This document shows, piece after piece, positions 31,574 to 41,860 of a stretch of DNA of 64,000 nt. The position numbers were made by a program, and so were the translations under genes. This DNA comes from Adiantum capillus-veneris (taxonomy: Eukaryota; Streptophyta; Polypodiopsida; Polypodiales; Pteridaceae): NCBI GenBank assembly GCA_014529385.2, contig CM043960.1, positions 78,954,832-79,018,831 of the forward strand. The letters are read 5' to 3'. The first letter of the stretch is position 1, and each line of letters begins with the position of its first letter. The notes beneath the pieces were generated by a model that saw nothing but the letters and a program-made list of their open reading frames with translations, made no database searches and was not told where the DNA came from.

Positions 31574-33651
31574 TGAGTGGCATAAAATGGTAACCATCTT
31601 TTTGCAACATTTGTCAGCCTACTCAACGTCCTCTTCCTCATATGTGTATATATATTTTTCTACGCTATTAAGTTATCTAGAGTAAATTCCCCCTCTTCGT
31701 TTAACCTTTGTGGCGACACATACATTATACTCTTCCCAAAAATGTCACCTTAGTCATATATTTATATTACCACCCTTTTCTTTTTTGCTTTGTAAATAGA
31801 ATAAGCATACAATAACCAACTATATACCCCCAAACTTTCTTACCTCTTGTGAATTAGTAGTAGAAAAATAATATATCCATCTTCCACCCCATATAGATAA
31901 ATTCCCATGGAAATCAACTCTCCACTTGTCTTTACCAAATATTATGGTCCCTCTCTACAAGTCTTCTATGTCCCCCTACATAGGTGGCCCAATATCTCTT
32001 AAGAATATACATATAGTTTCTCTCCTTTCAAAAAGACTCCAATTGTATATTCTTTTCACAAGAAAATAATATTGGGCCCTCCTCTATTTGTTTAAGCATC
32101 ATAGCCTTTTGAAAAATCATGATTCCCCTTGGATGCATACAAGCAAAGGGCCCATACAAGAAGACTTGGAAGCAAAAGGTTCCCTAGCCTAGTGTGGACC
32201 TTCCAAACCGAATTCCTTGATGCATGGGCGTGAAGAATAGTCCAAATTCATATCAAACATGTTGAGAAGGTCAATCTTGCCTTTTGAAGCATGTCATTCC
32301 GAGCTACAGGTAAAAAGTTATGGTCAAAATAGTGTAAATCTGTCACATTCGCAGCAAAAGGGAACTGTAAATCAAGTAAATCAAGAGGGTGAGATCTTAT
32401 TTTTCCTCTACTCATCTTCTAGAAGAGCAATGAGTGTTCAAGGTCACTTGCATGTGATGGGACCAACCTAAAGATGCTTTCTAAATGCCAAGACAGACAA
32501 GTTGAGATACCCCGTAGGAGCCACCAGTAGGGCCTCATGGTGGGGCCCACCTACATTATGCACCCCTATGGAGCCTTCAAGGTCTAAAATGATATTTTTG
32601 GTGAATAAATAGTCCCTTTAATGTCCAATATTCAATGAGTGGTCAAAGGACACTTAATTAGGTCTAATCACTTACTCTAATTAAGTGTAGCATAATCCCA
32701 CTCCTACACAACTATAAATAGCCCCCCTTGGAGAGACTCAAGGACACACACCTATATTTTCAACTTCATGTTGTTTCTTGATCAATAGTAGAGAAAACCC
32801 CAACTCTCCCTCTTTCACATCCTCCCTCCTAACCCTCCTCTTTGGAGGAAGTGCAACTCTATTCTCCACTCTTTCCATTCTACAATCTCTTACTCCATCA
32901 ACCCAATAAATCATTTGTAGCACCTCAATAACTTGTAAATACATCATGATCTCTCTCATGGTTATGTTAATGATCATGAAATCATCTTCAAAACTTTCAA
33001 GTGTCCCAATTCGTGATGGTTAGCCAGCATCTGTCCTCCCCTTAAAAGGTGTGCGAGAAATCAAGTAAGTGTTCTATTCTCAATTTACCATTGGTTTGTT
33101 TCTCCACACTTATTCAATTGGTCTAAAGAAATTTCTCACTCCAACTCTCATTTGCTTCATTACATATGCATGTGGCTACCTCTCATGGTGATTTTATTTG
33201 TGTCACGGAATTGCATAGATGGAGATGATCTTTCTATGCAAAGTGTGTTTGTTTGATGTAAGTGATTCTTTTGTGTGTTTGAGAGGCAAGTCTTGTGCGC
33301 ATGATTTTTTGATGAGTGCTTGAGAGAGGAAGAGTTTGGATGTATTATGGGTATTCTTATGAGGAGAAGGTGAATGCTATTCCACAAATTGTATATTTCA
33401 TTTTGATGCACGGCATTGGGTTGCATAATCGTTGATGGTGTTCAAGTGTCCAAAGTGTATATAGAGTAAGGGGGTTTTCAAAGTGTGTTGCTTGAGTGGG
33501 TGAGTGCAAGTGTTATTTTGATTGGTTTCCTTCTCCATTCCCAAAAGAAGGTGGTTCCCCAAGTAGTGTGCGTATCTCTTTACGAACATTTTGTGAGGGT
33601 AGGCCCATTGGTTTGGGTTTAGAGGCCCCATTTCAAAAAAGCTCGCCCTCA
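31574..33651 (+). repeat. 5' LTR of element 3
   Basis: It matches 39792-41855 throughout. U3 is long. The TATA box is at 32713-32720. The LTR ends ...GCTCGCCCTCA. Confidence 0.95.
32713..32720 (+). promoter_or_regulatory. TATA box of the 5' LTR of element 3
   Basis: TATAAATA followed by GCCCCCC and a CT/CA-rich stretch, present identically in the other LTR (40915-40922). It should drive the genomic transcript. Confidence 0.7.
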
Positions 33652-33656
33652 TAAAG

Positions 33657-33674
33657 TGGTGCCCCCACTGAGGA
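33657..33674 (+). other. Primer-binding-site region of element 3
   Basis: TGGTGCCCCCACTGAGGA begins five bases after the LTR. I cannot assign the tRNA with confidence. A tRNA-Lys type as in other Tat elements would need mismatches. The same block is recognisable in element 4 at about 26160. Confidence 0.5.
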
Positions 33675-33705
33675 ACATATTTCCAAGTTACCTTCAAATT
33701 TTTTA

Positions 33706-33921
33706 GTGATGAACAATGGAGTTCCCATCTATCCATTTCATTTTGCACAACACATTAGAGTAAATGTTCACATAGATAGAAAAGTCTTTTTCCAGCAACG
33801 CATTGTTTTTATGTTTGGTGCAGAAAGACTGAGAGAAATACTGGCATCACCCAATCCAATTATACTTCCAATCATCAATTATGAAACTTCTTTTGATGTT
33901 CACGTTTTCATTTTGTTTTAA
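33706..33921 (+). CDS. Small conserved upstream frame 1 of element 3
   Basis: A 71-residue intact frame about 380 bp before gag, starting MMNNGVPIYPFHF (an ATG at 33709 could also serve). It contains VHIDRKVFFQQRIVFMFG, RLREILASPNP and INYETSFDVHVFILF. It is homologous to frame 2 just downstream (about half the residues identical over 51 positions) and to the copy in element 4 (about 70%). It matches no Gag, protease or other family that I know. Conservation of protein sequence with different DNA around it argues that it is, or was, translated. Being short and first on the transcript, it might also affect translation of gag. Confidence 0.6.
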   Translation: MMNNGVPIYPFHFAQHIRVNVHIDRKVFFQQRIVFMFGAERLREILASPNPIILPIINYETSFDVHVFILF

Positions 33922-34003
33922 AGGCAGAACAAGGAGTGGTGAAGGGGTGCTCAAGGGCCATATGAAGGAACGAGGTCTTCAAACCAACAACGAGGAGTAG
34001 CAC

Positions 34004-34216
34004 ATGAATCACGATCAAAACAATAAACCTTTTAGGCCTATTGCTCGGCAATCCATTCATATAATCATTGCAACTAAGTTTAGGTTTCAATCTATCATAA
34101 GGAGGATATTTGGATCCACTCGCCTCAATGAAATCAATGCTTCAATTAATCCATTTATTCTACCTATGATAAAGTACGAATTAACAATGGATGTGTACAT
34201 CTTCATTTTAATGTAA
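34004..34216 (+). CDS. Small conserved upstream frame 2 of element 3
   Basis: A 70-residue intact frame, starting MNHDQNNKPFRPIARQ and containing RIFGSTRLNEINASINPFILP and KYELTMDVYIFILM. The core aligns with frame 1 without gaps from its VHID to its FILF, so the pair arose by duplication and has diverged in sequence while staying open. It is more basic than frame 1. The stop is followed after 85 bp by the gag start. The function is unknown. Confidence 0.6.
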   Translation: MNHDQNNKPFRPIARQSIHIIIATKFRFQSIIRRIFGSTRLNEINASINPFILPMIKYELTMDVYIFILM

Positions 34217-34301
34217 TCAGATTTATAGTGTCAATAATCTTGTGCGGCTCGTAAGAGAAAAGTTTCTTTAAAAAAAAGAGATTTCAAAAAGTCTAAACAA
34301 A

Positions 34302-36416
34302 ATGTCAAGTTCTTTTCCCACGTTCTATGCAAGAAGTGTGGAAGATGCGCAAGAGTTTCTTGACAACTTGGAGATGGCACATCTCATATCCGGGAGAGAT
34401 GAAGAGGAAGTAAAGCTACGAGCCTTCCCGTTGGTTCTAAAAGCAAAAGCTAAAGCATGGTATGAGACCTTGCAACCCCAAATCAAGTCCAATTGGGAGA
34501 GACTGCGAGCAAGCTTCCTCTCCAAGTTCGGGCAAGGTGATACTTCTGAAGGACTATGGAAATGTCTTATTGGACATAAGCAGGTATCACTTGAAGACTA
34601 TCCCTCTTATGAAGCAACCTTTGTCAATCTGTGGGGTAGGTGGGAGGCTACATTAGAAAATCATGGTGGTGCACCTAACTTTCTAAAAAAAGAGAGATTC
34701 ATGGTTGGCTTGTATCCACTTTTAAAGGCTAAAGTAGAGCTAAAATTCCCATCCACCTTCGAAGAAGCACGTAAGGTAGCCATCATCAAGTTTAGAAAAC
34801 TACACTTCCAAGCACATAGAGCAAGGGGTTTGAATGAAGTGAGTGAGAGGGAGTCTTCACAAACCATGGAAGCACCAATTAGGGCCCCTCTTGCACAATC
34901 TTCACAAATAGGAGATAACTCTCAACAAGAGGTTTTACAAAGGCTAACTCAACAGCTTGAGAACCTCACTCTGAATCTAGTACAAGGCCTACCTCAACAA
35001 CGACAACCAAGAGAAGGGAATCGCAATCAACGAAGACAAGCTCAAGAGTTGCGATGTTGGAATTGCAATGAAATGGGCAATGGCATGTACAATTGTCCAC
35101 ATCCAAGGCGACTTCCGGGAGACATATATCCCACCAAACCGCCTCCTCTCACTGTGCAGCAAGAACAAGCTCAAGGCCCACAAATCCTTCGTCGACCACC
35201 ACCACCAGCAAATATACCTCCCGTCCCACATGAGGAGGAAGAAAGAGGAGTCAACATCATCAAGCTAGAAGAGGTAATAGATGAGCATACTCTAAACTTT
35301 GATGTTATGCCGGCAGAAAAACGCACAAGAGCACATGATAAGGATGAAGACATGGGAAGTGAAGGAACAAATTCAACCAGAAGGGACAAGAAGAAGAAGT
35401 CAAAGATGGAAGAAGCTGAAAGTAGCAGGAAGAAAAGATCAAGGCAAAGGGAAATTGGAATCAACGACTTCCCATTGGGAAAGGAGCTAGAGCCCTACAA
35501 CATCCTGGAGGATTTACAAACCCAAAAGCCAAACATTTCATGGCCTCAACTTCTACACCTATCAGCCAAAGTAAGAAGTCAATGGCCAAAGTTGGTAAGT
35601 ACAAGAATTCCAAAAAAGAAAGCAAATATTTCCATTAAGGTTGTGGCCTCAAAGCTACAAAAAGATGTGCAACCCATTGTGGATGCTTACATAAGGGGTA
35701 AAAAGGTGTCTAATGTATATGTTGATGGTGGAGCTCAAATGTGTGTGATCACGGAAAAATCAATGAACAGGTTAGGGCTTGAAATTACAAAGTCCTCTAA
35801 TTGTCAAGCTAGGCTAGCCAACAACTCAAGTGTGAAGTGTTTGGGGATCATTGAAAATGTAAAAGTCTCTGTATGTAACATAGATGCACGAGTGGATATG
35901 TATGTCATGCCAGCTAAGGGGGAGGGCTATCCAATCATCATAGGGAGGCCTTGGCTCATTGCTGTGAATGCAGATCAAAAATGTGGAAGTGGTCGTTTGA
36001 TTCTTAAGAAGGGTCAACCGGTGGTGTATGATTGGCGAGAAGGAAAGCAACTAGATATCAACTATGAAACCACGGAAGATGAAGAGAGCGAGGAGGAGAG
36101 TCCTTACTCAAGTGATGAGGAAGCATCAACCAGTGCATCAACCAGTGAAGAGGAGTCTTCTTTGGAGGTAATGGGAATTGTATTCAACACCAACACTCAA
36201 GATGTTCTAGTAGAAGAAAAGCCAACAGACAATCACACACGAGGGGATGAAAGATGCCACCACCTTGAAGAAGGATTTGAGAAGATGCTTGCAAAAGATC
36301 TTACTTGTGAGGAGAAGAGGTCCTACATCAATATGTTAAGGAGGTATCCCAATTTGTTTATCACTGACTACTCACAAATAAGAGGTGTAGATGTAATAGA
36401 GCTCGAATTGAATTGA
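34302..36416 (+). CDS. gag: Element 3 Gag-protease polyprotein
   Basis: A 704-residue frame from MSSSFPTFYARSVEDAQEFLDNLEM. The Gag domain has AKAWYETLQPQIKSNWERLRASFLSKFG, then ERFMVGLYPLLKAKVELKFP. The nucleocapsid knuckle reads CWNCNEMGNGMYNC near residue 252, with Asn where the zinc-binding His should be. A Lys/Glu-rich linker follows. The retropepsin-like domain is near residue 475-580: VYVDGGAQMCVITEKSM, then YPIIIGRPWL. The tail is acidic (EDEESEEESPYSSDEE). The frame ends ELELN* because of a 5-bp tandem duplication (AATTG, 36406-36415) exactly where the RT N-terminus should continue, so the original product was presumably one longer polyprotein. Confidence 0.85.
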   Translation: MSSSFPTFYARSVEDAQEFLDNLEMAHLISGRDEEEVKLRAFPLVLKAKAKAWYETLQPQIKSNWERLRASFLSKFGQGDTSEGLWKCLIGHKQVSLEDYPSYEATFVNLWGRWEATLENHGGAPNFLKKERFMVGLYPLLKAKVELKFPSTFEEARKVAIIKFRKLHFQAHRARGLNEVSERESSQTMEAPIRAPLAQSSQIGDNSQQEVLQRLTQQLENLTLNLVQGLPQQRQPREGNRNQRRQAQELRCWNCNEMGNGMYNCPHPRRLPGDIYPTKPPPLTVQQEQAQGPQILRRPPPPANIPPVPHEEEERGVNIIKLEEVIDEHTLNFDVMPAEKRTRAHDKDEDMGSEGTNSTRRDKKKKSKMEEAESSRKKRSRQREIGINDFPLGKELEPYNILEDLQTQKPNISWPQLLHLSAKVRSQWPKLVSTRIPKKKANISIKVVASKLQKDVQPIVDAYIRGKKVSNVYVDGGAQMCVITEKSMNRLGLEITKSSNCQARLANNSSVKCLGIIENVKVSVCNIDARVDMYVMPAKGEGYPIIIGRPWLIAVNADQKCGSGRLILKKGQPVVYDWREGKQLDINYETTEDEESEEESPYSSDEEASTSASTSEEESSLEVMGIVFNTNTQDVLVEEKPTDNHTRGDERCHHLEEGFEKMLAKDLTCEEKRSYINMLRRYPNLFITDYSQIRGVDVIELELN

Positions 36417-37828
36417 AACCAGGGACCAAACCCATGGCTCAAAAGTTAAGGCGACTAGGATCTGTGCAACAAAAGGCTCTCCTACAAGAAGTGAATCGAC
36501 TCTTCAAGGCTGGCTTTATCTATCCAGTATCCAACTCCGAATGGGTATCACCTATTGTAGTCACTCCCAAGAAGAATGGTAAGTGGAGGGTCTGCGTGGA
36601 TTACAAACCCCTCAACTCTGCGACAAAGAGGGACCACTTCCCTCTCCCTTTCCAAGATGAAATTTTGAATGAAGTAGCAGGTCACGAATGCTACACTGTG
36701 TGTGATGGGTATTCAGGATATTTTCAAATTAGAATAGCAGAAGAGGACCAACCAAAAACCACCTTCATCACACCTTGGGGATGTTTTGCATTCAGAGTAA
36801 TGCCTTTTGGGCTCACCAATGCTCCTAGCACCTTCATGAGATTCACTATATTTGTATTTCAGCCATTCTTTGGAAAATCTATAAGAGTCTTTATGGATGA
36901 TTTCTGTATTTATAGTTGTAGATCACTTCATTGCCAAAAGGTTGAAGAGAGGCTTAAGAGGCTCCATCAATTTGGGGGACAACTCAACCCAGAGAAGTGT
37001 CATATCGGTGAATCTCAGGTGGTTTTGCTAGGCCATGTGGTTTCTTCACAAGGAATTCAAGTGGATCCCTCTAAAGTAGAGGCCCTTTTGTCATTACCTC
37101 CACCAACAACAACTAAGGAGCTAATGACCTTCAACCATAAAGTGAGGTACATGTCTCGCTTCATCCATCTCCTAGAAGAAGCCATCGCCCCTTTGCATAG
37201 GTTGGCAAGACAATCTACATTTGAATGGGGGAGGGAACATGCAAAATGTTTTGAGGAAGTGAAGGGCATTCTTAGCTCTCTTCCAATCCTAATGCCACCA
37301 GATCCAAAGGAGACCTACTATGTCACTCCAAGTGTAGGTTTCGAAGCAATTGGTGTTGTTTTGATGCAAAAAGATCCTAAAACATCATACATGAGGCCGA
37401 TCTATTTTGCAAGCAAGGTGATGACTCCGGCCGAGAAGGGATACACTGAAATGGAGAAAGTGGTCTTTGCAATCTTGTTTGTGGTAAGGAAGTTTCGATC
37501 GTATCTTCTCCCTGTGCAATTTGTTTTTCTCACCTTAGAGCACAATCTACCATATGTAGTACAACACATGAGCCTCTCATCTAGAATAGCAAAGTGGGTG
37601 CTTGAACTCCAAGAATTTGAATACAATTTCCTTGTAGAAGATAGCACAAGAGCAGGACTTGCAGACATTCTCACCTACAAAGTGAGAGAAAGAGAAGGAT
37701 CACAACTACAAAGAGAGGAAGGCTCAAAACATTTCAAAGTGAAGGAGATTGATAATGCCCATACTTTATGCTTTGACGGAGCTTATCAAGGCCAACAAGA
37801 CAAAGCAACAGGGGAATCATCATTTTGA
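36413..37828 (+). CDS. pol: Element 3 reverse transcriptase with degenerate RNase H
   Basis: A 471-residue frame beginning KPGTKPMAQKLRRLG. The RT blocks are all present: WVSPIVVTPKKNGKWRVCVDY, DGYSGYFQI, FGLTNAPSTF, and the catalytic RVFMDD (Asp 162 and 163). The following gypsy-type RNase H is degenerate: the first catalytic Asp is gone (YVTPSVGFEAIG near residues 302-313, where VDAS is usual), and TDHQ has become TLEHN, while EMEK and the last ADIL remain. The frame ends in the start of a second, archaeal-type RNase H (LCFDGAYQG), where a one-base shift in a G run near 37812 breaks it. Confidence 0.85.
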   Translation: MKPGTKPMAQKLRRLGSVQQKALLQEVNRLFKAGFIYPVSNSEWVSPIVVTPKKNGKWRVCVDYKPLNSATKRDHFPLPFQDEILNEVAGHECYTVCDGYSGYFQIRIAEEDQPKTTFITPWGCFAFRVMPFGLTNAPSTFMRFTIFVFQPFFGKSIRVFMDDFCIYSCRSLHCQKVEERLKRLHQFGGQLNPEKCHIGESQVVLLGHVVSSQGIQVDPSKVEALLSLPPPTTTKELMTFNHKVRYMSRFIHLLEEAIAPLHRLARQSTFEWGREHAKCFEEVKGILSSLPILMPPDPKETYYVTPSVGFEAIGVVLMQKDPKTSYMRPIYFASKVMTPAEKGYTEMEKVVFAILFVVRKFRSYLLPVQFVFLTLEHNLPYVVQHMSLSSRIAKWVLELQEFEYNFLVEDSTRAGLADILTYKVREREGSQLQREEGSKHFKVKEIDNAHTLCFDGAYQGQQDKATGESSF

Positions 37829-38343
37829 ACCCACAAAAGGAGGTAATGGTTAGAAAAGGTATCACTCTACCCAGTGTTCACTCTAACAATGAGGCTGAGT
37901 ATGCTGCTCTAACCCTTGGGTTAGAAGAATGCAAAGAATTAGGCATACAAAGACTTATTATAAAAGGTGATTCTTTGCTAGTGGTCAGGCAAATCCAAGG
38001 GACTTGGAGGTGCAAGAATTGTACATTGTTTGAGTGGCTTAGTAGTGTAATAACTTTGATGAAGGGTTTTAAAGAAACACAGGTACAACACATTGTGAGA
38101 ACTCATAACAAGGAAGCAGACTTACTCGCAAATGAAAAGCTTCAAATGGCGGTAGGAGGTGTGAAACTATATGAACCCAAATATCAAGGTCAAGAGGAGC
38201 TAAAAGACATTATCTTCTTTCTACAAGCAAGTGAGTGTCCCAAACACTTAGACAAGGTGCAAAGACATAGACTAGTTAAGAAGGCCACACCTTACCAGTT
38301 GATCGGGATGATTTATATCACAAAGGGAAAGATTTGGTCTTGA
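37825..38343 (+). pseudogene. Element 3 second (archaeal-type) RNase H
   Basis: It continues from LCFDGAYQG in the previous frame. It reads SNNEAEYAALTLGLEECKELG (catalytic Glu), IIKGDSLLVVRQIQG (Asp) and HNKEADLLAN (Asp). This is the aRNH domain known from Tat-lineage plant elements, which carry two RNase H domains. Here the first has lost catalytic residues while this one keeps them, so digestion of the RNA-DNA hybrid would rest on this domain. It ends with the linker to integrase and a one-base shift near 38305. Confidence 0.85.
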
Positions 38344-39616
38344 GGAGAGTACCAGGTGTGCAAGAGATAGAGAAAATTCTTCTTTCATGTCATGATGATG
38401 TCTGTGGTGGTCACTTTTCTCAAGATATTACAAGTAGGAAGATTTTACAAGCAGGGTTTATTTGGCCGAGCTTACATCGTGATGTCCAATATTGGTGTAA
38501 GGCATGTAAGCCATGCCAAATTGCTGGGGATAGACGACTAACATATGAGCCTCGAGTCCCAATAATATCTTATGGCCCTTTTGAAAAGTGGGTGTGGATG
38601 CAATAGGTCCCCTACCTCGTACTTCTACAGGGAAGGTTTTCATCATCATGGGTGTTGACTACATGACACGATGGGCGGAAGCAACAAGCATAACCCGGAT
38701 CACAGCTGAAGAGGTATCAAAGTTTATTTTTGATCATATTTGTAGTAGGTTTGGAACACCCCTAGAAATCTTATCAGATCGAGGCCCGGGTTTTAGGGCT
38801 GACCTTCTGAATGATCTCTTGAGTAGGTTAAAAGGAAAACACCTGCATTCCACACCCTACTATCCTCAATGCAATGGATTGGTGGAAAAAGTGAATGGAA
38901 TGATATGTAAGATCATTTCTAAGCAGGTTGTGGACCGGCCTAATGATTGGGATCGCCATTTGACGGCTTCTCTTTGGGCGTATAGGACATCTTTCAAGGT
39001 ATTTACCCAATTCACCCCTTTCATCTAGTTTATGGACAGGAGGAACTTCTCCCCATTGAGGTAGAGCTCTCAAGCTTGCGCGTTCTTGCAAGAGTGGCAA
39101 AGAAAACCAAAAGAGGTTCTACATGAAAGGATCTTAGATTTCGAACGACTTGAGCTAGATAGAGAAGAGTCCATTGATCACTACATCACCAAAGCAGCAA
39201 GCCAAAGGGATAAAATCAACAAGAAGCTCAAGGGGAAAGGTTTGAAGGAAGGTGTGTTGGTTCTTCGCTATGATAACCGACTTGATACTCAACTTGACAA
39301 AAAGTTTTTGCAAAGATGGGAGGGACCTTTCATGATAAAAACAAAGTTTGGGAATGGTAGTTACAGATTAGCAGATTTATCAAGAAAACTCCACAAGACC
39401 AGAGTCAATGGATGGAGATTAAAGCCCTACTTTCAACGTATCAATCCGTTGATAGGCAGTTATCTGCCTACATCGTCTAAGCTCCAAATTGACATGGCTC
39501 CCTTCGGCTTGGCAAATGCTCCACCTATTTTTAAAGCTTTGATGTGCAAAGAAGAACCAGCCTTGGAATCTGAACATACCCAAGGCAACCCTCCCATCTC
39601 CGATTTATGGGATTGA
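38300..39616 (+). pseudogene. Element 3 integrase
   Basis: Three overlapping frames. 38334-38606 has the zinc finger (LLSCHDDVCGGHFS; CKACKPC). 38588-39028 has the core: MGVDAIGPL, YMTRWAEA, LEILSDRGPGFRADL and CNGLVEKVNGM, so all three acidic residues are present. 39086-39616 has the C-terminal GPY/F-like module (RWEGPFMIKTKFGNGSYRLADL) and VNGWRLKPY. Single-base shifts lie at about 38590 and 39015-39090. Beyond VNGWRLKPY the frame runs on into DMAPFGLANAPPIFKALM, which looks like a stray piece of RT motif. Confidence 0.85.
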
Positions 39617-39774
39617 GGTAATGAAAAGTAGGTCTAATGGAGTAAAAGAGTGCATGACACTCCTCCTATTGCAAAAAAAAAAAGTGAAAAAAGGAAAAAT
39701 GACAAAAAAAAGAGAGAGAGAAAAAAAAAAAAAGAAGCAACACCGTCCTCCTAAAGATATGAATATCTCTAGGC

Positions 39775-39788
39775 TTGGGGGAGGGCTA
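39775..39788 (+). other. Polypurine tract of element 3
   Basis: TTGGGGGAGGGC lies four bases before the 3' LTR and would prime plus-strand DNA synthesis. A-rich simple sequence lies at 39673-39735. Confidence 0.8.
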
Positions 39789-39791
39789 ATA

Positions 39792-41855
39792 TGAGTGGCA
39801 TAAAATGGTAACCATCTTTTTGCAACATTTGTCAGCCTACTCAACGTCCTCTTCCTCATATGTGTATATATTTTTCTACGCTATTAAGTTATCTAGAGTA
39901 AATTCCCCCTCTTCGTTTAACCTTTGTGGCGACACATACATTATACTCTTCCCAAAAATGTCACCTTAGTCATATATTTATATTACCACCCTTTTCTTTT
40001 TTGCTTTGTAAATAGAATAAGCATACAATAACCAACTATATACCCCCAAACTTTCTTACCTCTTGTGAATTAGTAGTAGAAAAATAATATATCCATCTTC
40101 CACCCCATATAGATAAATTTCCATGGAAATCAACTCTCCACTTGTCTTTACCAAAGATTATGGTCCCTCTCTACAAGTCTTCCATGCCCCCTACATAGGT
40201 GGCCCAATATCTCTTAAGAATATACATATAGTTTCTCTCCTTTCAAAAGACTCCAATTGTATATTCTTTTCACAAGAAAATAATATTGGCCCTCCTCTAT
40301 TTGTTTGAGCATCATAGCCTTTTGAAAAAGCATGATTCCCCTTGGATGCATACACAGCAAAGGGCCCATACAAGAAGACTTGGAAGCAAATGTTCCCTAG
40401 CCTAATGTGGACCTTCCAAACGAATTCCTTGGTGCATGGGCGTGAAGAATAGTCCAAATTCATATCAAACATGTTGAGAAGGTCAATTTTGCCTTTTGAA
40501 GCATGTCATTCCGAGCTACAGGTAAAAAGTTATGGTCAAAATAGTGTAAATCTGTCACATTCGCAGCAAAAGGGAACTGTAAATCAAGTAAATCAAGAGG
40601 GTGAGATCTTATTTTTCCCTACTCATCTTCTATAAAGCAAAGTGTTCAAGGTCACTTGCATGTGATGGGACCAGCCTAAAGATTCTTTCTAAATGCCAAG
40701 ACAGACAAGTTGAGATACCCCGTAGGGCCACCAGTAGGGCCTCAGGGGGGCCCACCTACATTATGCACCCCTATGGAGCCTTCAAGGTCTAAAATGATAT
40801 TTTGGTGAATAAATAGTCCCTTTATTTCCAATATTCAATGATTGGTCAAAGGACACTTAATTAGTCTAATCACTTACTCTAATTAAGTGTAGCATAATCC
40901 CACTCCTACACAACTATAAATAGCCCCCCTTGGAGAGACTCAAGGACACACACTTATATTTTCAACTTCATGTTGTTTCTTGATCAATAGTAGAGAAAAC
41001 CCACAACTCTCCCTCTTTCACATCCTCCCTCCTAACCCCTCCTCTTTGGAGGAAGTGCAACTCTATTCTCCACTCTTTCCATTCTACAATCTCTTACTCC
41101 ATCAACCCAATAAATCATTTGTAGCACCTCAATAACTTGTAAATACATCATGATCTCTCTCATGGTTATGTTAATGATCATGAAATCATCTTCAAAACTT
41201 TCAAGTGTCGCAATTCGCGATGGTTAGCCAACGTCTGTCCTCCCCTTAAAAGGTGTGCGAGAAATCAAGTAAGTGTTCTATTCTCAATTTACCATTGGTT
41301 TGTTTCTCCACACTTATTCAATTTGTCTAAAGAAATTTCTCACTCCAACTCTCTTTTGCTTCATTACATATGCATGTGGCTACCTCTCATGGTGATTTTA
41401 TTTGTGTCACGGCATTGCATAGATAGAGATGATCTCTCTATGCAAAGTGTGTTAGTTTGATGTAAGTGATTCTCTTGTGTGTTTGAGAGGCAAGTCTTGT
41501 GCGCATGATTTTTTGATGAGTGCTTGAGAGAGGAAGAGTTTGGATGTATTATGGGTATTCTTATGGGGAGAAGGTGATTGCTATTTCACAAATTGCATAT
41601 TTCATTTTGATGCACGTCATTGGGTTGCATAATCGTTGATGGTGTTCAAGTGTCCAAAGTGTATATAGAGTAAGGGGGTTTTCAAAGTGTGTTGCTTGAG
41701 TGGGTGAGTGCAAGTGTTATTTTGATTGGTTTCCTTCTCCACTCCCAAAAGAAGGTGGTGCCCCAAGTAGTGTGCGTATCTCTTTACGAACATTTTGTGA
41801 GGGTAGGCCCATTTGTTTTGGTTTAGAGGCCCCATTTCAAAAAAGCTCGCCCTCA
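39792..41855 (+). repeat. 3' LTR of element 3
   Basis: It matches the 5' LTR with scattered substitutions and many 1-5 bp indels, and contains the same TATA box at 40915-40922. It ends ...CTCGCCCTCA followed by GTTGG. Confidence 0.95.
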
Positions 41856-41860
41856 GTTGG

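Larger units (their letters stand above)
31574..41855 (+). mobile_element. Element 3: full-length Ty3/gypsy retrotransposon, Tat-like with dual RNase H
   Basis: Two ~2.07-kb LTRs (31574-33651, 39792-41855) with TGAG...CTCA ends are flanked by the 5-bp duplication GTTGG (31569-31573 and 41856-41860). The interior holds a primer-site region, two small upstream frames, gag-protease, RT with an RNase H, an additional archaeal-type RNase H and integrase, then a polypurine tract. LTR copies differ by only a few percent, so it is the youngest intact unit on this side. Pol is broken by small shifts, so it is probably not autonomous now. Confidence 0.95.

Noticed and set aside
40123-40472. Small frames inside the LTRs of element 3
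   Set aside because: They are not kept open in both LTR copies and have no known domain.
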